NCBI RefSeq assembly: GCF_009827445.1
Contig: NZ_WTYI01000001.1
Span: forward strand, 778,172-842,171
Source of the DNA: Qipengyuania aquimaris
GTDB lineage: Bacteria; Pseudomonadota; Alphaproteobacteria; Sphingomonadales; Sphingomonadaceae
Length of the DNA: 64,000 bases
Direction of reading: 5' to 3'
The stretch's first letter is position 1; the number at the start of each line of letters is the position of its first letter. Both the position numbers and the translations under genes were made by a program. This document shows positions 9,442-18,180 of this stretch, piece after piece. Below the pieces are notes generated by a model. It ran no database searches, had not been told where the DNA came from, and saw nothing but the letters and a program-made list of their open reading frames with translations.

Positions 9442-9948
9442 ATGCGTTTTGCCCCCGCCGCTGCTGCCCTTTCGCTAGCCCTCGCGCTTACGGCGAGCGT
9501 CAGCTGGGGGAACGAGCGCGATCCGGCCCCGCGCGCTGGTGTGTTGATTGCCGAGGGCAAGTCCGCGCTGGATGCCGGCGACACGCAGGGCGCGATCGAC
9601 GCGTTCGAAGCCGCGCTTGCAGTCGATCCGGGATATACGCCGATCTTCATCCACCTCGCCGAAGCGGCGCGGGCGGACAATCTCCAGGGCAAGGCGATCC
9701 GTTATTATCGCGAGGCGCTGGACCGCGATCCCCAGAACCTGGTCGCCATGGCTGGCGAAGGCGCCGCGCTTGCAGAGAAGGGTGCCTTGGAAAAGGCGCG
9801 CGAAAAGCTGGCGGCGGTTCAGTCGCTATGCGGCGAAACCTGCCCCGAAACGCAAGCGATCGAGGCCGCCATTGCCGCTGGTCCGCGCACCCCTGTCATG
9901 ACGGCAGAGGCCACGTTGCCGGAAACGCAGGGCGTTCAGACCAACTGA
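9442..9948 (+). CDS. Exported TPR-repeat protein
   Basis: The ATG at 9442 has GGAG seven bases upstream and opens a clear signal peptide (MRFAPAAAALSLALALTASVSWG), giving 168 residues. Two to three tetratricopeptide repeats follow. The first begins EGKSALDAGDTQGAIDAFEA and the second holds YYREALDRDPQNLVAMAGEG; such repeats normally mediate protein contacts. It is probably periplasmic. It lies 60 bases after the methyltransferase gene, so it may share its transcript. The molecular role cannot be deduced. Confidence 0.82.
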   Translation: MRFAPAAAALSLALALTASVSWGNERDPAPRAGVLIAEGKSALDAGDTQGAIDAFEAALAVDPGYTPIFIHLAEAARADNLQGKAIRYYREALDRDPQNLVAMAGEGAALAEKGALEKAREKLAAVQSLCGETCPETQAIEAAIAAGPRTPVMTAEATLPETQGVQTN

Positions 9949-9952
9949 CCGC

Positions 9953-10426
9953 TCAGACGAGCTCGCGGAAAGCTTCGACAACGGCGCGGTAGACGCGCTT
10001 CTTGAAGGGTACGATCAACTCGGGAAGCTGTTGGGGTTCGGCCCACTTCCAGTCGCAGAATTCCGCCGGGTCATGGGCTTCGAGGTCGATGTCCTCATCC
10101 TTCCCGGAAAAGCGTGCGAGGAACCAGACCTGCTCCTGCCCACGGTATTTTCCGCCCCATAGCTTGCCGATCAGTTCTTCGGGCAGGTCATAGCGGACGG
10201 GTTCGGCCATGCGGTCGATGATGGTCACGTGTTCGGGCCTAGCGCCCGTTTCTTCCGCCAGTTCGCGCAATGCCGCCTGGTTTAGGTCCTCGCCATCGTC
10301 GACACCGCCCTGGGGCATCTGCCACCAGTCGCCTTCCTTGTTGTCGATCCGGCGACCGACGAACACGCGCCCATCGCCATTGACCAGCATCACACCGACG
10401 CAGGGCCGGTAACCCAGTTCACTCAC
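9953..10426 (-). CDS. rppH: RNA pyrophosphohydrolase (Nudix)
   Basis: RppH removes pyrophosphate from the 5' end of primary transcripts and so triggers mRNA decay. The 157-residue protein has the RppH opening YRPCVGVMLVNGDGRVFVGR and the WWQMPQGGVDDGE segment. Its Nudix box runs from G40 to about G61 (G40, E46, R54, E55, E58, E59, G61 all present). The start is GTG and overlaps the stop of the upstream hydrolase gene by four bases, indicating coupled translation. It ends 4 bp from the convergent TPR gene. Confidence 0.95.
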   Translation of the reverse strand: MSELGYRPCVGVMLVNGDGRVFVGRRIDNKEGDWWQMPQGGVDDGEDLNQAALRELAEETGARPEHVTIIDRMAEPVRYDLPEELIGKLWGGKYRGQEQVWFLARFSGKDEDIDLEAHDPAEFCDWKWAEPQQLPELIVPFKKRVYRAVVEAFRELV

Positions 10427-11373
10427 CTGTAACGCTCCACCATCAGCTTGATCGCATCGAGGAAGGCATCGAGATCCTTCTGCCCGCTCGGTATCGCTTT
10501 TCTTAGCGTGGTAAAGCCGTGAATGATCCCGGGAAATTCAAGATAGATGACTTCGGTGCCCTGCTGGATCAGGTGCGCGGCGTATTCGCGGCCTGAATCG
10601 CGCAAGGGATCGAGGCCTGCGGTGCAGACCACGGTGGGCGGGGTATTGCTGCAATCGCCGACCATCGGCGTGTTGCGCGGATCCTTGGGGTCGCCGCCAT
10701 ATTGCTCGGTAAACCAGGCCATAGCCGCGCCGGTGAGGAGGAAACCTTCGGCAAAGTCCTTGAGGCTGCGATGTTGCGACACGTCGCTTGCCACCGGATA
10801 GATCGGAGCCTGGACGATCACCGGCACGTCGGCGGGTTCGTTCACGAGCTGGTTCGTGGTTACGATGGTGAGATTACCGCCCGCACTATCGCCGGTGATT
10901 ACGAGCCCGGTGATTTCGCGGCCCAACGCCTCGGGCGAAGATGCCACCCAACGTGCCGCGGCTTCGCAATCGTCCGGCGCAGCGGGGAAGGGGTGTTCGG
11001 GGGCGAGACGATACTCGACCGACACCACCGGCAGGTCGAGCTGGTGGGCGATTTCCGTACACAGCGAATCGTAAACCTCGATATCGCCAATGACGAAACC
11101 GCCGCCATGGATGAAGATCACGCAGGGACCGGCTTCGCGCGTGTCCTTGGCGTCATAGAACCGCAGCGGGATATCGCCTGCGGGGCCGGGGCAGGAGAGG
11201 TCCTTCTTGATCGGCAGGTCGCGGGCCGGGGCTTCTGCCAGCTGGCCCATGGTCTTCATCTGCACACGGCCTTCGACCGCGCCCACTTCTTCGACGCCCT
11301 TGCCCCCGATCTGCTCCAGCATATCCAGGAAGCCGCGCACATCGTCGCGCACAAAATGTTCGGTATCGGCCAT
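10423..11373 (-). CDS. Alpha/beta hydrolase, hormone-sensitive-lipase family
   Basis: The 316-residue carboxylesterase shows the HSL-family signatures: oxyanion-hole motif HGGGF at residues 89-93 and nucleophile motif GDSAGG with S163. A YRLAPEHPFPAAPDD segment and a C-terminal GFTTLRKAIP histidine region are also typical. It should hydrolyse short-chain acyl esters in the cytoplasm. The ATG at 11373 has AGGAGA upstream, whereas the much longer frame to 11937 runs antisense into korA and is rejected. It forms a two-gene unit with rppH through a 4-base overlap; a functional link is not evident. Confidence 0.9.
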   Translation of the reverse strand: MADTEHFVRDDVRGFLDMLEQIGGKGVEEVGAVEGRVQMKTMGQLAEAPARDLPIKKDLSCPGPAGDIPLRFYDAKDTREAGPCVIFIHGGGFVIGDIEVYDSLCTEIAHQLDLPVVSVEYRLAPEHPFPAAPDDCEAAARWVASSPEALGREITGLVITGDSAGGNLTIVTTNQLVNEPADVPVIVQAPIYPVASDVSQHRSLKDFAEGFLLTGAAMAWFTEQYGGDPKDPRNTPMVGDCSNTPPTVVCTAGLDPLRDSGREYAAHLIQQGTEVIYLEFPGIIHGFTTLRKAIPSGQKDLDAFLDAIKLMVERYR

Positions 11374-11548
11374 GGCGTCTCTCTCCTCTTTCGTTGCGAA
11401 AAGAGACTTAGCGTGTCGGCTACGCTTTTCCACTGCGCTTTTTGCGGCTAGCAGAGAAACTTCATTGCGAGAGGAGGGAGCGGGTCCTAGGTGGCGCTCC
11501 CATTGACAATGCGCCGTGAAACTCGGTGCGCGACAAGGAATTGACCGG

Positions 11549-13495
11549 ATGGCAACAGCCGCCCCGAGCGACGCCGACCGGCCGCATAGCGGCCTTCCCG
11601 CAAGCCCCGAAGCCGTGGTTGTGCGCTTCGCCGGAGATTCCGGCGATGGTATGCAGCTGACCGGCGGGCAGTTCACGCTCTCCACCGCACTGGCCGGTAA
11701 CGACCTGGCGACTTTCCCCGATTTTCCGGCGGAAATCCGCGCGCCGCAGGGCACGCTGTTCGGTGTTTCGGCTTTCCAGATCAATTTCGGCAGCCGCGAA
11801 ATCAACACGGCAGGCGATGCGCCCGATGTGCTTGTGGCGATGAACCCGGCGGCGCTGAAGGTGAACATTGCTGCATTGAAGCCCGGCGGACTGATCATCG
11901 CCGACACGGGCGCCTTTACGAAGCGTAATCTGGACAAGGCGCATTACGACGCCAACCCGCTGGAAGACGGCAGCCTCGCCAAGTTCGACGTGCTTGCGTT
12001 CGACATCAGCGAGAAGACGATTGAGGCGGTGAAGCCTTTCGGCCTCGGCAACAAGGATGCGCTGCGGTCCAAGAACATGTGGACGCTGGGCCTCGCGCTG
12101 TGGATGTTCGACCGTCCGCGCGATCCTATCCATGACTGGCTGAAGGCCAAGTTCAAGTCCAAGCCCGATATCGCCGACGCCAATATTGCCGCGCTCGATG
12201 CAGGTCATGCCTATGGCGAGACGGCGGAACTCGCCGGACCGCTCAAGCAGGTCCATATCGACCCGACGCCCAGCGCGCCCGGCCTTTATCGCACCGTCAC
12301 CGGCGCGGAAGCCGTCAGCCTTGGGCTGGTCGCAGGCGCGCAGCTGGCCGAGCTGCCGATGTTCTTCGGCGGCTATCCGATCACGCCCGCTTCGGCGATC
12401 CTCCACCACCTCGCGCGGCTCAAGGAATTCGGCGTCACCACCTTCCAGGCGGAAGACGAGATCGCCGCGATCTGCGCTGCCATCGGCGCAAGCTATGCCG
12501 GCCAGCTTGGCGTGACCTCGTCCTCCGGTCCGGGCATTGCGCTGAAGACCGAAGCGATCGGGCTCGGCATCATGACCGAGCTGCCGCTGGTTATCGTGAA
12601 CTCGCAGCGCGGTGGCCCCTCGACCGGCCTGCCGACCAAGACCGAACAGAGCGACCTTTACCAGGCCGTCTATGGCCGTAACGGCGATGCCCCCATGCCG
12701 GTCATCGCTGCGCGCAGCCCGTCCGACGCGTTCGAAGTCGCTATCGAGGCCTGCCGCATCGCGACCCAATACATGACGCCCGTCATGCTGCTCACTGACG
12801 GCTACATCGCCAATGCGGCCGAGCCGTGGAAGGTGCCGAACCCGGCCGATTTCGAGCCGTTCCCGGCCCAATTCCTGACCGAACCGCGCGGCGAGGAACT
12901 GCTACCCTACAAGCGCGACGAAAAGGGCGCGCGTCCGTGGATCAAGCCCGGTACGCCCGGCATGATGCATCGCATCGGTGGGATCGAGAAGCACGAGCTG
13001 ACCGGCAATATCGATTATTCGCCGGACAACCACCAGCGCATGACCGACCTGCGCAAGGCCAAGGTCGACAATATCGCCGTGCCCGACCAGGACGTCTGCC
13101 TTGGCGAGACGTCCGGCAAGCTGGCAGTCGTTGGCTGGGGTTCGACCTATGGCCCAATCCACCGCGCAGTCGACAACTGCCGCGCCAACGGCATGGACGT
13201 GAGCCACATCCACGTGCGCCATATCTGGCCGATGCCGAAGAATCTCGGCGACCTGCTGCGTGGCTTCGACCACGTCCTCGTGCCGGAAATGAATACGGGC
13301 CAGTTCAAGACCGTACTGCGCGACCAGTTCCTCGTCGATGCGCAGCCGCTCACCAAGACCAGCGGCCAGCCCTTCCAGATCGCTGAATTGGAACGTGAAA
13401 TCGGCAAGTTCTTCGACGATATCCCCGGCAACGAAGGCGGGCAGGTCCCGGCCAACGACCAACAGCTTCCGAGCACGGATGGAGGTGCGAAATGA
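11549..13495 (+). CDS. korA: 2-oxoacid:acceptor oxidoreductase, alpha subunit with fused gamma domain
   Basis: This 648-residue subunit, with the beta subunit next to it, oxidatively decarboxylates a 2-oxoacid (probably 2-oxoglutarate) to acyl-CoA and reduces ferredoxin or a similar acceptor. Residues about 20-200 are the gamma-type domain (VRFAGDSGDGMQLTGGQFTL). The alpha/pyrimidine-binding domain follows (FFGGYPITPASAILHHLARL, then SSSGPGIALKTEAIGLG). RGGPSTGLPTKTEQSDLYQA is the family signature. The ATG at 11549 with AAGGA upstream is chosen; a GTG at 11516 is possible. 2-oxoglutarate specificity is inferred from the two-subunit fused architecture. Confidence 0.92.
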   Translation: MATAAPSDADRPHSGLPASPEAVVVRFAGDSGDGMQLTGGQFTLSTALAGNDLATFPDFPAEIRAPQGTLFGVSAFQINFGSREINTAGDAPDVLVAMNPAALKVNIAALKPGGLIIADTGAFTKRNLDKAHYDANPLEDGSLAKFDVLAFDISEKTIEAVKPFGLGNKDALRSKNMWTLGLALWMFDRPRDPIHDWLKAKFKSKPDIADANIAALDAGHAYGETAELAGPLKQVHIDPTPSAPGLYRTVTGAEAVSLGLVAGAQLAELPMFFGGYPITPASAILHHLARLKEFGVTTFQAEDEIAAICAAIGASYAGQLGVTSSSGPGIALKTEAIGLGIMTELPLVIVNSQRGGPSTGLPTKTEQSDLYQAVYGRNGDAPMPVIAARSPSDAFEVAIEACRIATQYMTPVMLLTDGYIANAAEPWKVPNPADFEPFPAQFLTEPRGEELLPYKRDEKGARPWIKPGTPGMMHRIGGIEKHELTGNIDYSPDNHQRMTDLRKAKVDNIAVPDQDVCLGETSGKLAVVGWGSTYGPIHRAVDNCRANGMDVSHIHVRHIWPMPKNLGDLLRGFDHVLVPEMNTGQFKTVLRDQFLVDAQPLTKTSGQPFQIAELEREIGKFFDDIPGNEGGQVPANDQQLPSTDGGAK

Positions 13496-14526
13496 ACGCT
13501 CCTGTGAAAATCGAAACGACCCTCAAGGACTGGGAAACTGATCAGGAGGTTCGCTGGTGTCCGGGGTGCGGTGACTATGCCATCCTGAAGGCCGTGCAGC
13601 GCACGTTGCCGCAGCTGGGGGCGGACCCTGCGAACACGGTGTTCATTTCGGGCATCGGCTGTTCGAGCCGTTTCCCCTATTACATCGAGAGCTACGGCTT
13701 CCACACGATCCACGGGCGCGCGCCTGCTTTCGCGACCGGCGCAAAGCTTGCCAATCCGGACCTCGACGTGTGGCTGGTAACAGGTGACGGCGATGGCCTG
13801 TCCATCGGCGGCAACCACTTGATGCATGTCCTGCGCCGCAACGTGAACATGCAGATCATGCTGTTCAACAACGAGATCTACGGCCTCACCAAGGGTCAGG
13901 CCTCGCCGACCAGCCGCGAAGGCACCAAGTCGCCATCGACTCCGATCGGCAGCTACGACCATCCGGCACGCCCGGCGGCATTCGCCCTCGGTAGCGGTGC
14001 GCGTTTCATCGGACGCGGGTTCGACGTGTCGAAGCACTTGCCCGATGTCCTCAAGGCAGCCCATGCCCACAAGGGTGCGGCTTTCATCGAGATTTTCCAG
14101 AACTGCATCGTCTACAACAAGGACGTCTTCAACGATTTCGCCGCGCCCAAGGGGGCGGAAGATCGCCAGCTCTGGCTGGAGAATGGCAAGCCGATGCTGT
14201 TTGCAGGCGACACCAAGGGCATCGCGCTCAATCGCGAAACGCTGAGCCTGGAAGTCGTCGATGTGACGGATGGCGATTGGGAAGCGGCGGGCGTGATCGT
14301 CCACGACGTTACCAACCGCTCTGTCGCGCATATGCTGATCGAAATGCCCTTCGGCCCGTTCCCGATGGCGCTCGGCGTGCTTTACGACGATCCGCGCCCG
14401 ACCTTCGAGGACGCGGTGATCGAAGAGCGCAAGAAGGCGAGCGAGGGCAAGGAAGCCAACCTCGCCAAGCTGCTCGGCAAGGGTCAGACCTGGACCGTCA
14501 GCGGTACGGCGCAGGACCCGGTTTAG
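13492..14526 (+). CDS. korB: 2-oxoacid:acceptor oxidoreductase, beta subunit
   Basis: The 344-residue beta subunit binds thiamine diphosphate and an iron-sulfur cluster. Visible are the cysteine motif WCPGCGDYAIL, CSSRFPYYIESYG, and the ThDP/Mg loop GDGDGLSIGGNHLMH with NNEIYGLTKGQASPTS. Its ATG overlaps the alpha-subunit stop (ATGA), as expected for equimolar subunits. No separate delta (ferredoxin) or gamma gene accompanies the pair; the gamma function is fused into the alpha subunit. The complex offers a ferredoxin-linked alternative to the NAD-dependent 2-oxoglutarate dehydrogenase, which is not in this window. Confidence 0.94.
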   Translation: MNAPVKIETTLKDWETDQEVRWCPGCGDYAILKAVQRTLPQLGADPANTVFISGIGCSSRFPYYIESYGFHTIHGRAPAFATGAKLANPDLDVWLVTGDGDGLSIGGNHLMHVLRRNVNMQIMLFNNEIYGLTKGQASPTSREGTKSPSTPIGSYDHPARPAAFALGSGARFIGRGFDVSKHLPDVLKAAHAHKGAAFIEIFQNCIVYNKDVFNDFAAPKGAEDRQLWLENGKPMLFAGDTKGIALNRETLSLEVVDVTDGDWEAAGVIVHDVTNRSVAHMLIEMPFGPFPMALGVLYDDPRPTFEDAVIEERKKASEGKEANLAKLLGKGQTWTVSGTAQDPV

Positions 14527-14545
14527 GCCGGAATAGTCCTGCCTC

Positions 14546-15490
14546 ATGGATAATCTGACGCACAGCCTCGTCGGCGCACTGATCGGGCAGGCGGGGCTCA
14601 AGAAGAAAACCGGGCTCGCCATGCCCGCGCTGATCATCGGTGCGAACCTGCCGGATGTGGATGCGGCGTGCCTGTTCTGGCTGGAGGGCGTGGAGCATCT
14701 CGGCTTCCGACGCGGGATAACGCATGGCCCGCCAGCGCTGGTAATGCTGCCGCTGATATTGGCGGGGCTGCTCTACGCATACGACAAATGGCAGGCAGGT
14801 CGCGGCAAACGACCAGCCGCCCGGTTGCCGGTCAGCTTTAAATGGCTGTTCTTGCTGAGCTTCATTGGCTGCCTGACCCACCCGGCGCTCGACTGGCTAA
14901 ACGTCTACGGCATCCGCTTGCTTGAGCCTTTCTCCAGCCAGTGGTTCTACGGCGACACGCTTTTCATCATCGATATCTGGCTGTGGGTCCTCTTGGGCTT
15001 CGCCACCTGGTTTTCCTTGCGGCGCGAGAAGCGGGGCGGGGAGTGGAAGCAGCCAGCCAAACTCGCTCTCTCGATCGCCGGCATCTACATAGCGTTGCAG
15101 GGCTTCATCACCGGCAATGCCGAGCGCGGAGTCACGGGCAGTCCGACCGGGACCGAGATCGTCATCGCCAGCCCGCCGCCGCTGTGGTCATGGAAACGCG
15201 ACATGATAACCGGGGGCAACGGGCTGTACACGCTTGGCGAGGATACTACCTTTCCCGGCGTGCCGCTCGACCGCTGCGATCTGGAGCGTGCTCGCGCCTC
15301 CGACAGCCAGATCGATGCCTTCCTGTTCTGGGCGCGAACGCCCTACATCGTGCCCGAGGAAGACGGGACGCTGTGGCTGAGGGATGCGCGCTTTTCCGAT
15401 CCCCGCGCCACGGGGCGTTTCGAGGTGAGGCTGCCGTCCGACATTTGCGAAGGGGTCAAGACGGAACTCTCGGGAGGGAACAGCGGTTAG
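14546..15490 (+). CDS. YdjM-like membrane protein (predicted metal-dependent hydrolase)
   Basis: The 314-residue protein begins MDNLTHSLVGALIGQAGLKK, and the segments LIIGANLPDVDAAC and FRRGITHGPPAL fit the YdjM/DUF457 family. The conserved His and Asp residues probably bind metal at the membrane face. Membrane helices are visible around residues 60-80, 90-110, 135-155 and 170-190; a soluble C-terminal region follows. E. coli YdjM is a LexA-regulated inner-membrane protein of unknown reaction. The photolyase gene starts 6 bp downstream, so a DNA-damage association is plausible, but no LexA box was recognised. Confidence 0.82.
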   Translation: MDNLTHSLVGALIGQAGLKKKTGLAMPALIIGANLPDVDAACLFWLEGVEHLGFRRGITHGPPALVMLPLILAGLLYAYDKWQAGRGKRPAARLPVSFKWLFLLSFIGCLTHPALDWLNVYGIRLLEPFSSQWFYGDTLFIIDIWLWVLLGFATWFSLRREKRGGEWKQPAKLALSIAGIYIALQGFITGNAERGVTGSPTGTEIVIASPPPLWSWKRDMITGGNGLYTLGEDTTFPGVPLDRCDLERARASDSQIDAFLFWARTPYIVPEEDGTLWLRDARFSDPRATGRFEVRLPSDICEGVKTELSGGNSG

Positions 15491-15496
15491 GACCGC

Positions 15497-16891
15497 ATGA
15501 GCTCACCACAAATCGTCTGGCTGCGGCGCGATCTGCGCATGGCGGACCAGCCCGCACTCCATGCCGCCGCCCAGGCCGGTCCAGTCATACCCGTCTTCGT
15601 CCTCGATCAGGACCGGGCAGGCGATCATGCCTATGGCGGGGCCTCTCTGGTGTGGCTGCATTATTCGCTGGAGAGCCTCGGGAAGGGCTTAGGTAGCCGC
15701 CGCTCGAAGAACGTCCTGCGCAAAGGCGATGCGCCTCAGATCCTCGCCTCGATCGCCGATGAGGTTGGGGCAAGCTGCGTCCACGCCATGCGCCATTACG
15801 AGCCGTGGTGGAAAGAGGCAGAGGACGAGCTTCGCGATGCGCTTGGCGAAGATCGCAAGCTGTGCCTCTATGATGGTAATTACCTGCTGCCGCCAGGCTC
15901 GGTGACGACAGGCTCGGGCGATCCCTACAAGATCTATACGCCTTTCTCGAAATCCATGCTCGAAGTCATGCCCCCGCGCGATGTGCTGGGTGAGCCGGAA
16001 ACCATTTCGTCACCCGAAAGCTGGCCGGAAAGCGACGATCTGGGTGACTGGGATCTACTCCCGACAAAGCCCGACTGGGCGGGCGGCATCCGCGATTTCT
16101 GGGATTTCGGCGAGGCGGCCGGGCACGAGCGGCTCGAATGGTGGACGGACCAGGTAGCGGACTATGACGAGGGCCGCAACCTGCCGTCTAAGGACATAAC
16201 CTCGCGTCTGTCGCCGCATCTCCACTGGGGCGAAATCAGCCCGGCGCAGGTCTGGCACAAACTCAAGGACAGCCGCAGCGACGGTTGGAAAACCTATGCA
16301 AAGGAGATCATCTGGCGCGACTACGCCCAGAACGTGATCGACCAGTTCCCCGACTATCCACGCGAGAGCTATCGCGATTATGATGAGCGGACCTTGTGGC
16401 GTAATCCGAATGCCGGCCACCTGATCGAGGAAGACTTGAAATGCTGGCAGCGCGGGATGACCGGCTACCCAATCGTCGATGCGGGGATGCGCCAGCTGTG
16501 GCAGACGGGCTGGATGCACAACCGCGTGCGGATGATCTGCGCCAGCTTTCTCGTCAAACACCTGCTGATCGACTGGCGCTTCGGCGAGCAGTGGTACTGG
16601 GACTGCCTGGTGGATGCCGATTACGGTAATAACGGCGTCAACTGGCAATGGATCAGCGGCACCGGGGTCGACAGCAATATGTTCAGCCGGATCATGGCCC
16701 CGCTTACGCAGAGCGAGAAATTCGATGCCGCGGATTATATTCGTGAATACGTTCCGGAACTGGGAGGCCTGTCCGATGATGAAATCCACGATCCACCTGA
16801 TGACAAGCGCGGCGACTATCCGGTCAAGATGATCGGGCACAAGGAAGCGCGCGAACGGGCGCTGGAAGCGTATAGGGCAAGCAAGTCGTAG
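15497..16891 (+). CDS. phrB: Deoxyribodipyrimidine photolyase (class I cryptochrome/photolyase family)
   Basis: The 464-residue flavoprotein repairs UV-induced pyrimidine dimers using light. The N-terminal Rossmann domain starts IVWLRRDLRMADQPALHAA. The FAD-binding C-terminal domain carries WGEISPAQVWHKL, MTGYPIVDAGMRQLWQTGWM, HNRVRMICASFLVKHLLIDW and the DADYGNNGVNWQWISGTG segment that lines the FAD pocket. These features match CPD photolyases rather than FeS-type (6-4) photolyases, although substrate class cannot be proved by eye. It is co-directional with the YdjM-like gene 6 bp upstream and followed by a cyclopropane synthase gene. Confidence 0.95.
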   Translation: MSSPQIVWLRRDLRMADQPALHAAAQAGPVIPVFVLDQDRAGDHAYGGASLVWLHYSLESLGKGLGSRRSKNVLRKGDAPQILASIADEVGASCVHAMRHYEPWWKEAEDELRDALGEDRKLCLYDGNYLLPPGSVTTGSGDPYKIYTPFSKSMLEVMPPRDVLGEPETISSPESWPESDDLGDWDLLPTKPDWAGGIRDFWDFGEAAGHERLEWWTDQVADYDEGRNLPSKDITSRLSPHLHWGEISPAQVWHKLKDSRSDGWKTYAKEIIWRDYAQNVIDQFPDYPRESYRDYDERTLWRNPNAGHLIEEDLKCWQRGMTGYPIVDAGMRQLWQTGWMHNRVRMICASFLVKHLLIDWRFGEQWYWDCLVDADYGNNGVNWQWISGTGVDSNMFSRIMAPLTQSEKFDAADYIREYVPELGGLSDDEIHDPPDDKRGDYPVKMIGHKEARERALEAYRASKS

Positions 16892-16932
16892 CGGACTTGT
16901 CGCCCGCTTCGCCGCACGGCATAGCGGCGCCC

Positions 16933-18180
16933 ATGGACATGCCTACCAGCCAGCGCGGACGCAATCTCGTCGAAGGAGCGAAGCCCTTCGCCCGCAAGCC
17001 GGGGTTCCTGGCACGGCTAGTCGCTCCCGGCTTCGGCAAGATCCTCGATCGTATCGACGAGGCGGTCGTCTCCGGTGCGATCCGCGCAACTTTGCCAGAT
17101 GGTACGAAGCGTGTCCTTGGCGGCCGCAATCCCGGCTTCGAGTGCGACGTAGAATTGCGCAGCTGGAACGCGCTGGTCCGCCTTGCCAGCAACGGATCGG
17201 TGGGCTGGTATCAGGCGTGGGAATCGGGAGAGTGGTGGAGCCCCGATCCCGTACCACTGTTTGCACTGTTCATGAAGCATGCCTCCCGTCTCGGAGACAC
17301 GGCGCGGGCCAAGGGGCCTTTCCGCCACGGGTTGAAACTGGCGCATCTGGTCAATCGCAATACGCATGAAGGCGCGCAGAAGAATATCAGCGCCCATTAC
17401 GATCTCGGAAACGATTTCTACGCCGCTTGGCTCGATCCCACGATGAGCTATTCCTCCGGTCTCGGGATTGGAGACGACGCTCTCGAAGTCGGTCAGAGAC
17501 GCAAGTGGGATGCATTGGCATCGCGGCTTGGCGATCACGAGCGCCTGCTCGAGATCGGCTGCGGGTGGGGCGCTCTGGCCGATTTCTTTGCATCACGAGG
17601 CAGTGGCGTCACGGCGATCAGCCTGTCCGACGAACAGCTGCAATGGGCGAGGCAACGCCACGATCCGGCGGTCGATTTCCGCAAGCAGGACTATCGCGAC
17701 ACTGCGGGCAGCTACGACGCCATCGTCAGCGTGGAGATGGTCGAAGCGCTCGGCAGGGAATACTGGCCCACCTTCATGGACTGCATCGCGCGCAATTTGA
17801 AACCGGGTGGACGCGCCGCAATCCAGTACATCTCGATGCGCGACGAGTTGTTCGACGATTACGCAAAGAGCGCCGACTTCATCCAGGCCTACATCTTCCC
17901 CGGCGGCTTGCTGATCAGGACGAGCGAGTTCCGCAAACTTGCAGAGGAGCGCGGCCTTGAGTGGCGCGATCAGTCCGATTTCGGGCTCGACTACGCGGAA
18001 ACCCTGCGCATCTGGCGCGAGGCATTCGACCGCGCGGAACGCGATGGCGAACTGCCGCAAGGATTCGATGAGCAATTCTGCAATTTGTGGCGCTACTACC
18101 TGATGTATTGCGAAGGCGGCTTCCGTGGCGGCGGAATCGATGTGCACCAGATAACACTGGTGAATGAGGGAGAGAGATGA
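16933..18180 (+). CDS. Cyclopropane-fatty-acyl-phospholipid synthase family methyltransferase
   Basis: The 415-residue enzyme transfers a methylene from S-adenosylmethionine onto unsaturated fatty acyl chains of membrane lipids, or a related methyl transfer. Visible are the family opening to the catalytic core NISAHYDLGNDFYAAWLDPT, SAM motif I LEIGCGWGALADFFA, VSVEMVEALG, and FIQAYIFPGGLL. It ends with YYLMYCEGGFRGGGID. The start is uncertain: ATG at 16933 is used, while a TTG at 16897 would add 12 residues, and neither has a strong ribosome binding site. The stop overlaps the start of the downstream lipoprotein hydrolase, so the two are translationally coupled. Confidence 0.92.
   Translation: MDMPTSQRGRNLVEGAKPFARKPGFLARLVAPGFGKILDRIDEAVVSGAIRATLPDGTKRVLGGRNPGFECDVELRSWNALVRLASNGSVGWYQAWESGEWWSPDPVPLFALFMKHASRLGDTARAKGPFRHGLKLAHLVNRNTHEGAQKNISAHYDLGNDFYAAWLDPTMSYSSGLGIGDDALEVGQRRKWDALASRLGDHERLLEIGCGWGALADFFASRGSGVTAISLSDEQLQWARQRHDPAVDFRKQDYRDTAGSYDAIVSVEMVEALGREYWPTFMDCIARNLKPGGRAAIQYISMRDELFDDYAKSADFIQAYIFPGGLLIRTSEFRKLAEERGLEWRDQSDFGLDYAETLRIWREAFDRAERDGELPQGFDEQFCNLWRYYLMYCEGGFRGGGIDVHQITLVNEGER

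Noticed and set aside
11503-11508. Perfect TTGACA upstream of korA
   Set aside because: No acceptable -10 element lies 16-18 bases downstream (11526-11531 reads GTGCGC).
11374-11937. N-terminal extension of the HSL hydrolase to 504 residues
   Set aside because: The extension is antisense to korA and the internal ATG at 11373 has a good ribosome binding site and family-like N-terminus.
13147-14637. 496-residue minus-strand frame
   Set aside because: Antisense to korB and the end of korA, both strongly conserved.
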